Positions 8,418 through 17,353 are shown, counted from the first letter of the stretch. The stretch is DNA of 64,000 nucleotides from Microlunatus phosphovorus NM-1 (GCF_000270245.1 NC_015635.1:2542001-2606000); one strand, 5' to 3'. Translations and numbers: made by a program. The notes: a model not told the origin generated them from the sequence alone.

Positions 8418-9209
8418 ATGACGGTGAGTCCCGACCCCCCACAGGTGCCCCGAAGCCAGGTTCGCAGCATCGGGCAGGTGCTCGCTGCCTTGAAGGCCGA
8501 CTTCCCGGACGTCACGATCTCCAAGATCCGGTTCCTGGAGACGGAGGGATTGGTCACACCGGAACGGGCGCCGTCCGGCTACCGCCGCTATGTCGAATCG
8601 GACATCGAGCGCCTGCGGTACGTGCTCACCGTGCAGCGGGACCACTACCTGCCGCTCAAGGTGATCCGTGAGCACCTGACCATGATCGACCGGGGTGAGG
8701 TGCCGCCCGGTCGTGCGGGGCTGCTGCCACCCGGCGCGACCCCTGTCGATCCCGCGCAGCCGATGGCCAACGGCCAAGCCTCGGGCCAGGTGGTCGACAA
8801 CGGCTCGGAAGTGGCCGCGGCGCCAACCGCACCCAGTCCACCGGCCCGTCAACCGCTGCGCCTCACCCGCAAGGACCTGCTGGAGGCCAGCGGCCTGTCG
8901 GAGGCCGCGTTGATGGAGTTGGAGCGCAACAGCATCGTCGCGCCACGCCGTGGCACCGCCTACTACGGGCGGGATGCCCTGACCTTGGCGACGGCGGCCA
9001 AGCGGTTGTCGGACTACGGCATGGACGGTCGGCACCTGCGTGCCTTCAAGATGGCCGCCGACCGGGAGATCGGCATGGTCGAGCAGGCGATCGCGCCCTA
9101 CCTCCGGCGGAGCGAACGGCGTACCGAGGTCATCGGTGAGGTGCTCTCGCTGGTGCTCAGCTTCCATGCGGCACTGGTCCGTTCCGGAATGGACAAGCTG
9201 GGGAAGTAG
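8418..9209 (+). CDS. ftsR: MerR-family regulator (FtsR/Rv1828-like)
   Basis: 263 residues. A MerR winged helix fills residues ~12-85 (SIGQVLAALKADFPDVTISK, then FLETEGLVTPERAPSGYRRY). After a Pro/Ala-rich linker there is a second conserved domain from ~145 (LTRKDLLEASGLSEAALMELE) ending in helices. This two-part layout and its place beside the FHA gene match mycobacterial Rv1828 and corynebacterial FtsR, the latter reported to control ftsZ. The garA stop and this start are 12 bp apart, separated only by a small TAGGC/GCCTA hairpin with no Shine-Dalgarno. Confidence 0.82.
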   Translation: MTVSPDPPQVPRSQVRSIGQVLAALKADFPDVTISKIRFLETEGLVTPERAPSGYRRYVESDIERLRYVLTVQRDHYLPLKVIREHLTMIDRGEVPPGRAGLLPPGATPVDPAQPMANGQASGQVVDNGSEVAAAPTAPSPPARQPLRLTRKDLLEASGLSEAALMELERNSIVAPRRGTAYYGRDALTLATAAKRLSDYGMDGRHLRAFKMAADREIGMVEQAIAPYLRRSERRTEVIGEVLSLVLSFHAALVRSGMDKLGK

Positions 9210-9218
9210 TGTTGAGGC

Positions 9219-9698
9219 ATGCGGGAACTCGACGTGGTCGGCGTCCGAGTGGAGATGCCGGCGAACAACCCGATGGTGCTGCTGCGCGAGGTGGGTGGTG
9301 TGCGCTATCTGCCGATCTGGATCGGAGCGAGTGAGGCCTCGGCCATCGCGAACGCCCAGGAGGGTGTGGTGCCGCCTCGCCCGATGACCCATGACCTGAT
9401 GGTCGACACACTGGCCACATTGGGGCATCGGCTGCGGGAAGTACACATCACCGAACTGAGCGGCGGCACGTTCTATGCGGTGCTGTTGGTCGACGGGGTG
9501 GAGATCAGTGCCCGACCCTCGGACGCCATCGCGTTGGCGTTGCGGGTGGGCTCACAGATCTACTGTGCAGAGAACGTCTTGAACGAGGCCGGCATCGAGA
9601 TGCCGGAGCAGGAGGACGACGAGGTCGAGAAGTTCCGCGAGTTTCTCGATCAGGTCAATCCCGACGACTTCGTCACCGGCGAGGAACCCAAGCCGTGA
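9219..9698 (+). CDS. bifunctional nuclease family protein (DUF151)
   Basis: 159 residues matching the DUF151/BFN family ([72 protein letters not shown]). Plant homologues have nuclease activity; bacterial ones are poorly characterised, and mycobacterial Rv1829 has this position. The C-terminal 25 residues are acidic. TAGTGT lies 6 nt before the ATG, compatible with a leaderless transcript, while GAGG sits too close to act as a normal ribosome site. Ten bases separate it from the upstream MerR gene. Confidence 0.82.
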   Translation: MRELDVVGVRVEMPANNPMVLLREVGGVRYLPIWIGASEASAIANAQEGVVPPRPMTHDLMVDTLATLGHRLREVHITELSGGTFYAVLLVDGVEISARPSDAIALALRVGSQIYCAENVLNEAGIEMPEQEDDEVEKFREFLDQVNPDDFVTGEEPKP

Positions 9699-9715
9699 GG
9701 GCCAGACGCTCTGGA

Positions 9716-9731
9716 GTCTCACTTGAGACTT
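9716..9731 (+). promoter_or_regulatory. AGTCTCA/TGAGACT palindrome, candidate MerR operator
   Basis: Perfect 7-bp arms AGTCTCA (9716-9722) and TGAGACT (9725-9731) around a 2-nt centre, upstream of the promoter of the second MerR gene. It shares the AGTCT..AGACT core with the palindrome before the FHA gene at 7762. Autoregulation by one of the two MerR proteins is inferred. Confidence 0.45.
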
Positions 9732-9763
9732 CGCGCGGGCTCCGCTGGTCCGCGGCGTGTCGT

Positions 9764-9793
9764 TGACCCCTCGTCGGAGTCGGTCGTAGCGTT
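9764..9793 (+). promoter_or_regulatory. sigma-70-type promoter for the second MerR gene
   Basis: TTGACC (9764-9769) and TAGCGT (9788-9793) are separated by 18 bp, a good match to the housekeeping sigma consensus, and precede the gene by about 65 bp. Confidence 0.5.
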
Positions 9794-9859
9794 TCGGGTG
9801 CAAGCAAATCTCCTGGGCGAAATTCCATCGTTCGGGTTCGCATGAAGGGGGAGGCGTCA

Positions 9860-10459
9860 GTGGGGACGAGCGACATGCCGAAGTCCGATGAGCAGCTCGA
9901 GGGCCTGGAATCGATGGCCGATGCCCAGGGTCTGCTGTTCGATGGCGATTTCTCCCCGCTTCCGGCTGATTTCGGCTTCCGCGGGCCGGTCGCCTGCAAT
10001 GTCGCCGGCATCACCTATCGCCAGCTCGACTACTGGGCTCGGACCGGGCTGGTCTCGCCGGAGATCCGTGGCGCCAAGGGCTCCGGCTCGCAGCGGCTCT
10101 ACAGCTTCCGGGATGTGCTGCTGCTCAAGGTGATCAAGCGGCTGCTGGACGCCGGGATCTCGCTGAACCAGATCCGTACCGCTATCGAGCATCTGCGCGC
10201 CCGCGGCGTGCACGATCTCACCGAGGTCACCTTGATGAGCGATGGTGTCTCCGTCTTCGAGTGCACCTCCGACGATGAGGTCATCGACCTGCTGCGCGGT
10301 GGCCAGGGTGTGTTTGGCATCGCGCTGGGTGGCGTGTGGCGTGACATCGAGGGGACGCTGTCCGAGCTGCCTGCCGAGCGCGCCGACGTCCCCGTCGAAG
10401 AAACTCCGACAGCCGACGACGAGCTGGCCCAGCGTCGTCGGGCCCGCGCCGTCGGCTGA
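9860..10459 (+). CDS. MerR-family regulator (Rv1830-like)
   Basis: 199 residues from this start. The MerR helix-turn-helix spans ~48-115 (ACNVAGITYRQLDYWARTGL, then GSGSQRLYSFRDVLLL). A conserved C-terminal part follows (GQGVFGIALGGVWRDIEG). The order nuclease-MerR-glycine decarboxylase is conserved in mycobacteria (Rv1829-Rv1830-Rv1832). The GTG at 9860 is preferred because GGGGGAGG lies 5 nt upstream; an in-frame ATG at 9842 has no such site. The last codons (Val-Gly-stop) are also the start of a 63-bp direct repeat copied 768 bp downstream. Confidence 0.8.
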   Translation: MGTSDMPKSDEQLEGLESMADAQGLLFDGDFSPLPADFGFRGPVACNVAGITYRQLDYWARTGLVSPEIRGAKGSGSQRLYSFRDVLLLKVIKRLLDAGISLNQIRTAIEHLRARGVHDLTEVTLMSDGVSVFECTSDDEVIDLLRGGQGVFGIALGGVWRDIEGTLSELPAERADVPVEETPTADDELAQRRRARAVG

Positions 10460-10513
10460 CCCCGGTCGAGTGACGACCCGGTAAGGTAGGCGCTGCTGAT
10501 GAAGCAGCGTGGG
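10451..10513 (+). repeat. direct repeat copy 1: gene end, promoter and leader hairpin, without aptamer
   Basis: 63 bp about 94% identical to 11219-11282 (three substitutions, one indel). It contains the last MerR codons, the TAAGGT -10-like hexamer (10481-10486) and the GCGCTGCT/AGCAGCGT hairpin. Sequence similarity stops where the glycine aptamer would begin. It now lies upstream of a lipoprotein gene. Confidence 0.85.
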
Positions 10514-10614
10514 TGGATGGACTGTGGCGGGGGGACTTGTTCCGTCTTCACCCCGGTCGGCACCGCTTTAAGCAAGCTCGGCCTAACACTCAAGACCACG
10601 TGAGAATTGCGACT

Positions 10615-11052
10615 ATGCGCCGTGCGCTGACTTCTCTCGCCATACCATCGATTTGCCTGCTATGCACACTGATGGGCTGCAGTTCGCCACCGTCTGATCC
10701 GGCGGGAGACTCCTTCGAGGTGCTCAGAAAGGACGAGTCTCGAATAGTTGTGCGTGCCGCCCGGGCGACCGCCGGCATGGACGCAGAACTGGAAGGAACT
10801 CTGGCCATCGGTGCTGACGGCTGCGTTGGAATACTTGAGGCGAACGGGGTCTTCCAGGTGGCGATCTTTCCCTTCGAGACTCGCTGGGGCGACGAACCGG
10901 ACACGCTCGGAGTCAACGGCGAAACTGTGCGCATCGGCGACCGTATGCGTCTCCAAGGTGGCATGACTAGCGACGTGGCGGTGCTAGACCTTGTCCACAA
11001 GGAATGTTCGGGCGCAGGGCAGGAGGTCTTCGATTCCACCGGAACTTACTGA
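10615..11052 (+). CDS. small secreted lipoprotein of unknown function
   Basis: 145 residues. The N-terminus is a lipoprotein signal: MRR, a hydrophobic stretch, and lipobox LMGC with C22 as the acylated residue. The mature part is predicted beta-rich (DGCVGILEANGVFQVAIFPF; VRIGDRMRLQGG), like the single-domain lipoproteins common in actinobacteria; I do not recognise a specific family. Base composition looks less GC-rich than the neighbours. It sits inside a segment bounded by two copies of the gcvP promoter/leader, which suggests insertion and use of the duplicated promoter. No strong ribosome-binding site is visible before the ATG. Confidence 0.72.
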   Translation: MRRALTSLAIPSICLLCTLMGCSSPPSDPAGDSFEVLRKDESRIVVRAARATAGMDAELEGTLAIGADGCVGILEANGVFQVAIFPFETRWGDEPDTLGVNGETVRIGDRMRLQGGMTSDVAVLDLVHKECSGAGQEVFDSTGTY

Positions 11053-11218
11053 GTCGAGCCTATTCAGGCATTCACGATTCCACGATCTGCCCAACCGGGG
11101 CCAGCCCACGCCCAGCGCAGTGAGTATGTCGCCGACGAGCGCGGAGCTGGGGAGGCATCGTTGTTCGAGTTGAGAACTCGCGCAACGACATCTCTGACGT
11201 CCAGTGTTGATCTGTTCT

Positions 11219-11282
11219 GTCGGCTGACACCCGGTCGAGTGACGAGCCGGTAAGGTGGGCGCTGCTGATGAAGCAGCGCGGG
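11219..11282 (+). repeat. direct repeat copy 2: promoter and leader of the glycine riboswitch
   Basis: 64 bp matching 10451-10513. It carries a vestige of the MerR gene end (GTCGGCTGA), the TAAGGT hexamer at 11251-11256, and a perfect 8-bp hairpin GCGCTGCT/AGCAGCGC at 11259-11279, then continues into an intact aptamer. Confidence 0.85.
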
Positions 11283-11385
11283 AGAGACCACCAGGCTCGA
11301 TGACGCGCAGGTGGCGCCGAAGGGGCAACCTCCCCGGAACCTCTCAGGCACCCAGACCTCGCTGCGATGGCAACTCTGGAACCGG
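11259..11385 (+). ncRNA. glycine riboswitch (gcvT type, single aptamer plus ghost element)
   Basis: Conserved aptamer pieces appear in order: GGGAGAGACC (11280-11289), GCGCCGAAGGGGCAAC (11334-11349 region), and the closing CCTCTCAGGCA (about 11340-11350). These are followed by CAGACC..CTCTGGA, typical of the ghost aptamer after single glycine aptamers. It sits directly before gcvP, as in mycobacteria, and would switch gcvP on when glycine is high. An 8-bp hairpin precedes the aptamer. Confidence 0.88.
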
Positions 11386-11408
11386 CCGGCGACAGAGGGG
11401 GTCCTGAG

Positions 11409-14279
11409 ATGGAGCCTGCCATGGACACAGAGACCTTCGCCGCCCGCCACATCGGACCACGTGCTGACGAGCGCGATCGCATGCTTGCCTTGGTCGGGGC
11501 GGCGGACCTGGATGATCTCGTCGCCCAATCCCTGCCGAGCACTATTACGGGCGAGGCGCAGCTGGAGCTTCCTGACCCGCTGAGCGAGTCGGAGGCCCTG
11601 ACCCGGTTGCGCAGCCTGGCGGCCGAGAACAATCCGGGTCGGGCGATGATCGGACTCGGCTACCACGGCACCATCACTCCCGCGGTGATCCGGCGCAACG
11701 TGCTCGAGGATCCCGCCTGGTACACCGCGTACACGCCGTATCAACCGGAGATCAGCCAGGGCCGGTTGGAGGCGTTGCTCAACTTCCAGACCATGATCGC
11801 CGACCTCACCGCGCTGCCGATCGCCGGCGCCAGCCTGCTGGACGAGGCGACGGCGGTCGCGGAGGCCATGACCCTGGCCCGGCGCACCACCAAGACGGGC
11901 AACGTGCTGTTGCTCGACGCCGATACGCTGCCGCAGACCGTCGCTGTGGTCCGTACCCGGGCCGAGGCGCTCAACTTGGACGTCCGGGTTGCCGACGGCG
12001 ACCTGCTGGACGCGATCGCGTCCCACCAGCCGTTCGCGGTGGTCGTCCAGACGCCCGGTGCCAGCGGCCGACTGGCGGCGACCCAGGAGCTACAGGCGAT
12101 CGCCGACGCGGCCCATGCCAAGGGCGCTGCCGTGATCGCGGCCTGCGACCTGCTGGCGCTCACCCTGGTGACCCCGCCAGGGGAGTGGGGGGCCGACATC
12201 GCCGTCGGGTCCAGTCAACGTTTTGGCGTCCCGCTGTTCTACGGCGGTCCGCATGCCGGGTTCATCGCGGTCCGGGCCAAGCTGGAGCGTTCACTGCCGG
12301 GTCGACTGGTCGGGGTGTCGAAGGACGCGGATGGTGTGCAGGCGTACCGGCTGGCTCTGCAGACCCGCGAGCAGCACATCCGACGGGAGAAGGCGACCTC
12401 CAACATCTGCACTGCCCAGGTGCTGCTGGCGGTGGCGGCCAGCATGTACGCGGTCTATCACGGCCCGCAAGGTCTGGTGCGGATAGCGAACGCGGTGCAC
12501 GGGGCAGCTTCGGCCTTGGCCGAGGATCTCACCGCCGCCGGGGTCGAGGTGGTCCACGAGCAGTTCTTCGACACCGTGCTCGCTCGGGTGCCGGGTAGGG
12601 CTGCGGAGGTAGTCCAGGCGGCACGTGCGGCCGGCGTACATCTGCGGTTGGTGGACGCCGACCAGGTGGGGATCTCGATCGGGCAGGATGCCACGGTCGA
12701 GGACCTGGCCGCGGTTCGGGCCGCGTTCGGAGTCGCCGGCGATCCGGCATGGCGGGGCCCCTCGCGGCTGGGGGAGTCTTCCCGGACCTCGGCGTACCTG
12801 ACCCATCCGGTGTTCAGCACCCACCACAGCGAGACCGCGATGCTGCGCTATCTGCGGGCGTTGTCGGATCGGGACTTCGCGCTGGACCGTGGCATGATCC
12901 CGCTCGGCTCCTGCACCATGAAGCTGAACGCCACCACCGAGATGGAGCCGATCTCCTATCCGGGATTCGCCGACCTGCACCCGTTCGTGCCGGGTGCGGA
13001 CGCGGCCGGTTATGCGATCCTGATCGCGGAGCTCGAAGGCTGGCTGGCCGAGCTGACCGGATATGCCAAGGTGTCGATCCAGCCCAACGCGGGCAGCCAG
13101 GGCGAGCTTGCTGGCCTGCTGGCCGTTCGCGGCTATCACCGGTCGCGCGGTGACGAGCAACGGACCGTCTGCCTGATCCCGTCGTCGGCCCACGGCACCA
13201 ATGCCGCGTCGGCGGTGATGGCGGGCATGAAGGTCGTGGTCGTCAAGGCGACCGATGACGGCTCGGTCGACCTGGACGACCTGCGGGCCAAGATCGCGAC
13301 CCATCGCGACCAACTCGCCGCGATCATGGTCACCTATCCCTCGACCCATGGTGTGTTCGAGGAAGGCATCACCGAGCTGTGTGGCCTGGTGCACGATGCG
13401 GGTGGTCAGGTCTATGTCGACGGCGCCAACCTCAACGCTTTGCTGGGTCTGGCTCGACCTGGCCGATTCGGCGCCGATGTCAGCCACCTCAACCTCCACA
13501 AGACCTTCTGTATCCCGCACGGTGGCGGCGGACCTGGCGTTGGGCCGATCGGAGTGGGCGCGCATCTGGTGCCCTACCTGCCGGGTCACCCTCTGGCAGA
13601 GGTCGAGGGTCGGGGGAATGGACCGGTGTCTGCGGCACCGTACGGGTCAGCCGGCATCCTGGCGATCAGCTGGGCCTACATCGCGATGATGGGGGCTGAC
13701 GGGCTGCGCAGTGCCACCCAGCACGCGCTGCTCGCCGCCAACTATGTCGCGGCGCGACTGACCGAGCACTACCCGGTCCTCTACACGGGCCGCAACGGCC
13801 GGGTCGCCCATGAGTGCATCCTTGACCTGCGGCCGCTGACCAAGGCCAGCGGGATTACCGTGGATGATGTCGCGAAACGGCTGATCGACTACGGCTTCCA
13901 CGCCCCGACCATGAGCTTCCCGGTCGCCGGGACCTTGATGGTCGAGCCCACCGAGTCGGAGAATCTGGCCGAGCTGGATCGCTTCTGCGACGCCATGATC
14001 GCCATCCGGGGCGAGATCGCGGCGGTCGAGACAGGCGACTGGCCGGGCGCGGACAACCCGCTGGTGAACGCGCCGCACACCCAGGCCCGGGTGACCGCGG
14101 AGGAGTGGCATCATCCGTACTCACGTCGGCTTGCGGCATTCCCGTCGGGCCTGCACGCCGGCCCGATCGGCGCCACCGGAGCCGACAAGTACTGGCCCCC
14201 GGTGGCTCGGATCGACGGCGCTTTCGGAGACCGCAACCTGATCTGCACCTGCCCACCGCCGGAGGCCTTCGAAGCCTGA
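11409..14279 (+). CDS. gcvP: glycine dehydrogenase (aminomethyl-transferring), P protein
   Basis: 956-residue PLP enzyme that decarboxylates glycine and loads the aminomethyl group onto the H protein. It has the fused two-domain form: the N-terminal half begins FAARHIGP and includes [13 protein letters not shown] and [18 protein letters not shown]. The C-terminal half carries [12 protein letters not shown] and the PLP lysine K698 in [18 protein letters not shown]. Length is typical. The ATG at 11409 is chosen because GAGGGGG at 11395-11401 is 7 nt upstream; an ATG at 11367 lies inside the riboswitch. Regulated by the glycine riboswitch and probably ended by the hairpin at 14319. Confidence 0.97.
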   Translation: MEPAMDTETFAARHIGPRADERDRMLALVGAADLDDLVAQSLPSTITGEAQLELPDPLSESEALTRLRSLAAENNPGRAMIGLGYHGTITPAVIRRNVLEDPAWYTAYTPYQPEISQGRLEALLNFQTMIADLTALPIAGASLLDEATAVAEAMTLARRTTKTGNVLLLDADTLPQTVAVVRTRAEALNLDVRVADGDLLDAIASHQPFAVVVQTPGASGRLAATQELQAIADAAHAKGAAVIAACDLLALTLVTPPGEWGADIAVGSSQRFGVPLFYGGPHAGFIAVRAKLERSLPGRLVGVSKDADGVQAYRLALQTREQHIRREKATSNICTAQVLLAVAASMYAVYHGPQGLVRIANAVHGAASALAEDLTAAGVEVVHEQFFDTVLARVPGRAAEVVQAARAAGVHLRLVDADQVGISIGQDATVEDLAAVRAAFGVAGDPAWRGPSRLGESSRTSAYLTHPVFSTHHSETAMLRYLRALSDRDFALDRGMIPLGSCTMKLNATTEMEPISYPGFADLHPFVPGADAAGYAILIAELEGWLAELTGYAKVSIQPNAGSQGELAGLLAVRGYHRSRGDEQRTVCLIPSSAHGTNAASAVMAGMKVVVVKATDDGSVDLDDLRAKIATHRDQLAAIMVTYPSTHGVFEEGITELCGLVHDAGGQVYVDGANLNALLGLARPGRFGADVSHLNLHKTFCIPHGGGGPGVGPIGVGAHLVPYLPGHPLAEVEGRGNGPVSAAPYGSAGILAISWAYIAMMGADGLRSATQHALLAANYVAARLTEHYPVLYTGRNGRVAHECILDLRPLTKASGITVDDVAKRLIDYGFHAPTMSFPVAGTLMVEPTESENLAELDRFCDAMIAIRGEIAAVETGDWPGADNPLVNAPHTQARVTAEEWHHPYSRRLAAFPSGLHAGPIGATGADKYWPPVARIDGAFGDRNLICTCPPPEAFEA

Positions 14280-14318
14280 ACCTAGCCGTCGGGTGGCCAG
14301 AGTGGCCAGAAATGAAGC

Positions 14319-14361
14319 TGGCCCATGACGCTGAGGTCCCCTGCTCCAGCGCCATGGGCCA
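14319..14361 (+). terminator. strong hairpin after gcvP
   Basis: Arms 14319-14333 (TGGCCCATG A CGCTG) and 14347-14361 (CAGCG C CATGGGCCA) pair across 14 of 15 positions around a 13-nt loop, followed by a pyrimidine run TCTCTTTC. Forty bases after the gcvP stop. The remainder of 14362-14589 shows no gene; I see only a promoter for the small gene that follows. Confidence 0.65.
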
Positions 14362-14565
14362 TCTCTTTCGGATCCGGTCTGTGTGTGCGCCATCCCCCGA
14401 TGTTGGCACTCGCGGTCCGAATCCGTGTTCCCCTGGTGAGAAGAAGATTGCCAGGGCAATCGCAGCGGCGACTTCAGCCTGGGTGGACGAGTGCTCAGGA
14501 CCTACTCAAGGTTCTCCATGATGCTCAGGATGCATGCTCGACAAGTCGCGGCGGCCGTCGTGACA

Positions 14566-14603
14566 GTGACGCCGCCGCCTCGACGGCGGTAGTATTCGGC
14601 ATG
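14566..14603 (+). promoter_or_regulatory. candidate leaderless promoter
   Basis: GTGACG (14566-14571), 18 bp spacing, TAGTAT (14590-14595), then an ATG 5 nt later at 14601 without a Shine-Dalgarno sequence. Confidence 0.45.
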
Positions 14604-14840
14604 GATGCTGTCGAGTTCGTCATTGCGCTGTTGCCGACGGTGTTCGTGATAGTCGTTTGCATCGTTGCCTTCGCCCGACGACGTCACGGCTCGCCGCTGG
14701 TCGTGAATCCCTACACGCTCGCGATCGAGCCGAATGCGGACAACCACGGGTCACCGCCAGTGGTCCGGCCGATGCCTGAGCTGACAAGGTCAGATCCCTT
14801 GCAGCCGGGCCAGCCACCTCGGCCGGCCCAGATCAGCTGA
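14601..14840 (+). CDS. small single-pass membrane protein
   Basis: 79 residues: one N-terminal transmembrane helix (about 4-24, VEFVIALLPTVFVIVVCIVAFA) followed by a basic stop-transfer RRRHG and a hydrophilic, proline-rich cytoplasmic tail. No known family recognised. The promoter immediately upstream supports it being a real gene. It stands alone between gcvP and the repeat region. Confidence 0.55.
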   Translation: MDAVEFVIALLPTVFVIVVCIVAFARRRHGSPLVVNPYTLAIEPNADNHGSPPVVRPMPELTRSDPLQPGQPPRPAQIS

Positions 14841-14953
14841 GGACAAGTCCTCGGCCGATCATGAACTCGAGGCCCTGTTCCCAGCCGCAGTCGTATCGAC
14901 GGTTCCGGTGGCCCGCATTCGTCGATTCTGGCATCGGAGACGCGGAGGCGTCA

Positions 14954-14980
14954 CGAGAAGGAGGTTTGGCACCTGATTCC
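14954..14980 (+). repeat. single arm of the GAGAAGGAGG palindrome family
   Basis: CGAGAAGGAGG followed by TTTGGCACCTGATTC matches one arm of the palindromes at 39757 and 52752; no second arm follows here. The CAGCTGGTGCGAAGTGGGGA segment at 14993-15012 belongs to the TTCGCACC palindrome family. Confidence 0.65.
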
Positions 14981-15045
14981 GGGCGGTTGCCTCAGCTGGT
15001 GCGAAGTGGGGACTGGGGTGTGACCTGCGGTCGCCGGTCCGGCTG

Positions 15046-15304
15046 GCGCCGCCGGGCCAAAGATGTACCCGGCTCTGACGGGATGCTGAGTCGTTTCGCG
15101 CCGCCGGGCTACCAACGGCCACCAGTTGCGCGTGCACGGCGTACGTTTTGCGCCGCGGGGCCACGGACGGCCGTTGACCGGGCGTGCGTGGCGTACGGTT
15201 TGCGCCGCCGGGCCACGAACGATCGTCGACCGCGGGTCACGGCGTACCTCTCGCGCCGCCGGGCCACAGATCAGCGCCGGAGCAGCGTCTTCTGGCTCTG
15301 TCAG
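15046..15304 (+). repeat. 52-bp tandem repeat locus A (five unit starts)
   Basis: The segment GCGCCGCSGGGC recurs at 15046, 15098, 15150, 15202 and 15253, giving periods of 52, 52, 52 and 51 bp. Each unit also contains a GCGTAC element near its end. Flanks on both sides match locus B at 52321-52739. Together with the palindromes this fills the gene-free stretch 14841-15405. Confidence 0.85.
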
Positions 15305-15317
15305 GTGGGATCGCTGA

Positions 15318-15376
15318 TCGAGAAGGAGGTACGGCACCTAAAACCGGCGATTTGAGGTGCCAAACCTCCTTTTCGA
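15318..15376. repeat. long palindrome closing repeat locus A
   Basis: TCGAGAAGGAGGTACGGCAC and its complement ending CTCCTTTTCGA form arms of about 22 bp around a ~15-nt centre. Related to the palindromes at 39757-39814 and 52752-52809. Lies 30 bp from the 3' end of the MFS gene and could also act as a terminator. Confidence 0.75.
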
Positions 15377-15405
15377 TTCGACTGTCGCCGCCGGCGATGC
15401 ACTGG

Positions 15406-16710
15406 TCAGCGCGGCTGACCGTCCGCCTGCTGGTCGGCATCTTTGACGCCGGTCCCAGGAACGGACAGGGGTGTCACGACGGGCGCCACCACGATGGCGA
15501 GGATGCAGACCAGCAACGGCAACACGAAGGCGAGGTTGAGCCCGACCCGGCCGGCGAGCAGGCCGATCAGCGCGGGACCCGCGAGTGCGCCGACATACCC
15601 GGCGCCGACCACCCGGGACAAGATGATGCTCTGTCCGGTGCTGCTGATGTTGCCGGCCGCGGTGAACAGCTGCGGTACGACACCGGCGAGGCCGAGACCG
15701 AAGATGGTCCAGCCGGCCAGGGTCAGGGCAAACACCGGTGAGACCATCACGAGAGCGATGCCCGCCGCGGCAGCCGCCGAGCCGTAGCGCACCACAAAGG
15801 CCGGGCCGAATCGGTGGGCGATCCGGTCCACGGTCAGCCGGCCGACGGTCATCGCCACGGCGAAGATCGCGTACGCCAGCGCAGCGGTGGAACTCGGCTG
15901 GTGGAGATGGTCGACAGCGTGCAGGGGAGCCCAGTCGTTGGCGACACCTTCGGCCATCATCAGCAGGAAGGCGAGGACGCCGAAGGCGATCACTCGACCG
16001 CGAATGCCTGGCTGAGTCCGAGGAGGGGACGATGCCGCGGCAGCCGAGTCCTCAGACTTCGAGCCAGCGACAGCAGGGGACGCAGCAGGAGCGACCGTCG
16101 GCGTACCTGGCAGCATCCGCCCGACGGCAGCGAACCCGACGACGGCGGTGATGGCGGCTGCGACCAATACCGAGGTGCCGAGTCCCACGTCCAGACCTTG
16201 CAGGGCAGCGCCGAGCAGGGCGCCAACCGCACCGCCGATCGACCAGTACGCGTGGAAGGCGGACATGATCGGGCGGCCGTAGTCGCGTTCGACGATCACC
16301 GCCTGGTCGTTCATGGCGACGTCGAGCGAGCCATTGCCCAATCCGAACACGAACAGCGCGATGCCGAGGGAGACCGCACCGGTGGCATGCACCGGCAGAT
16401 TCACCGCGAGCACGAACACCGTCAGCGCGACGAGCGAGACGATCTTGCTGCCCAGCCGGTTGATCACGAAGCCGGAGATCTGCATCCCGACGACGCCGCC
16501 GAGACCGAGGACCAACAGCAGGATTCCCAACGTGGCGTGGGAGATCTGGGTCTTCTCCTGGACTGGTGGGATGTTGACCAGCCAGGCTGCGAGGCCGAAG
16601 CCTGCTACGAAGAAGGTGCCGAAGACGCCGAGTCGGGCCTGCCGGAGTCGTGGGCTGATGGCGGACGGGTCGCGGGCGTCGAACTGCTCGCTGTTGGCTG
16701 CCGTGCTCAT
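15406..16710 (-). CDS. MFS transporter (FucP/YbjJ-like)
   Basis: 434-residue major facilitator with about 12 membrane helices, split by a hydrophilic central loop (about 210-245, Ala/Ser-rich). The N-terminal half contains NDQAVIVERDYGRPIMSAFHAYWSIG split across helices 4-5, a pattern common in the sugar-porter-like YbjJ group; substrate cannot be told from sequence. The ATG at 16710 overlaps the stop of the acetyltransferase gene as TGATG, so the two are co-translated. Confidence 0.75.
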   Translation of the reverse strand: MSTAANSEQFDARDPSAISPRLRQARLGVFGTFFVAGFGLAAWLVNIPPVQEKTQISHATLGILLLVLGLGGVVGMQISGFVINRLGSKIVSLVALTVFVLAVNLPVHATGAVSLGIALFVFGLGNGSLDVAMNDQAVIVERDYGRPIMSAFHAYWSIGGAVGALLGAALQGLDVGLGTSVLVAAAITAVVGFAAVGRMLPGTPTVAPAASPAVAGSKSEDSAAAASSPPRTQPGIRGRVIAFGVLAFLLMMAEGVANDWAPLHAVDHLHQPSSTAALAYAIFAVAMTVGRLTVDRIAHRFGPAFVVRYGSAAAAAGIALVMVSPVFALTLAGWTIFGLGLAGVVPQLFTAAGNISSTGQSIILSRVVGAGYVGALAGPALIGLLAGRVGLNLAFVLPLLVCILAIVVAPVVTPLSVPGTGVKDADQQADGQPR

Positions 16711-17303
16711 CAGGCATCCGCGATCGAGCGCAGGACCCGGGCGGGGTTGCCGACCGCGAGTACGCCGGCCGGGATGTCGCGGGTGACCACCGACCCGGCG
16801 CCGATCACGCTGTCGTCGCCGATCGTCACGCCCGGGCAGACGATCACGCCGCCGCCCAGCCACACGTTGTTGCCGATGGTGATCGGCTTCGCGGCTTCCA
16901 GCTTGTCACGCCGCGGTCCGGGCTCGACCGGATGGGTCGGGGTCAGCAGCTGCACGTTCGGACCGAGCTGACAGTCCTCGCCGATCGTGATCGTGGCCAC
17001 GTCGAGCGCGGTCAGGTTGTAGTTGACGAAGGTGCGGGCCCCGATATGCAGATGCTCGCCGTAGTCGACATACAGCGGTGGCTTGACGTACGCGCCCTCG
17101 CCGAGGGTGCCGAGCAACTCGGCCAGCAATCCGATGGCGGCCAGCGGATCCGCCAGCGAGGCCTGATGGTAGCCGTGCGCCAGCAGGCAGCCACGCTGAG
17201 CGCGACGCTCGTTCTCCGGGTCGTCGGCGATGTAGAGGTCACCGGCCAGCATCCGCTCCCGGTTGGTGCGTGGGTCGTCGGCGAAGTAATCCAGAACCGT
17301 CAT
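16710..17303 (-). CDS. maa: maltose/galactoside O-acetyltransferase family protein
   Basis: 197-residue left-handed beta-helix acetyltransferase. Hexapeptide repeats run from ~90 onward (ITIGEDCQLGPNVQLL, ITIGNNVWLGGGVIVCPGVT, IGAGSVVTRDIPAGVLAVGNP). The N-terminal MLAGDLYIADDPE segment is the Maa/LacA mac domain. It would transfer acetyl from acetyl-CoA to a sugar hydroxyl. Start 17303 gives the standard N-terminus; an upstream ATG at 17321 would add six residues. Either start lies within or beside a double palindromic operator. It is coupled to the MFS transporter downstream, so detoxifying export of acetylated sugar is possible. Confidence 0.85.
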   Translation of the reverse strand: MTVLDYFADDPRTNRERMLAGDLYIADDPENERRAQRGCLLAHGYHQASLADPLAAIGLLAELLGTLGEGAYVKPPLYVDYGEHLHIGARTFVNYNLTALDVATITIGEDCQLGPNVQLLTPTHPVEPGPRRDKLEAAKPITIGNNVWLGGGVIVCPGVTIGDDSVIGAGSVVTRDIPAGVLAVGNPARVLRSIADA

Positions 17304-17339
17304 GCGTACGATCGTACTCATAACGTACGACCGTACGCA
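17303..17339. promoter_or_regulatory. double palindromic operator (TetR-like)
   Basis: A 37-bp inverted repeat with 15-bp arms (TGCGTACGATCGTAC / GTACGACCGTACGCA, one mismatch) around TCATAAC. Each arm region is itself palindromic (GTACGATCGTAC at 17306-17317; CGTACGACCGTACG at 17324-17337). This layout is typical of TetR-family sites and overlaps the acetyltransferase start. Confidence 0.65.
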
Positions 17340-17353
17340 ACGGCTTCTGTCGA

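Noticed and set aside
11166-11180. CGAGTT-gag-AACTCG palindrome
   Set aside because: Only 6-bp arms, no following T-run and no nearby start that it would control; chance is likely.
14411-14427. tRNA T-arm-like hairpin (CGCGG-TCCGAAT-CCGTG)
   Set aside because: No matching acceptor 5' strand, D-arm or anticodon arm can be placed upstream, so it is not a tRNA gene; a remnant cannot be shown.
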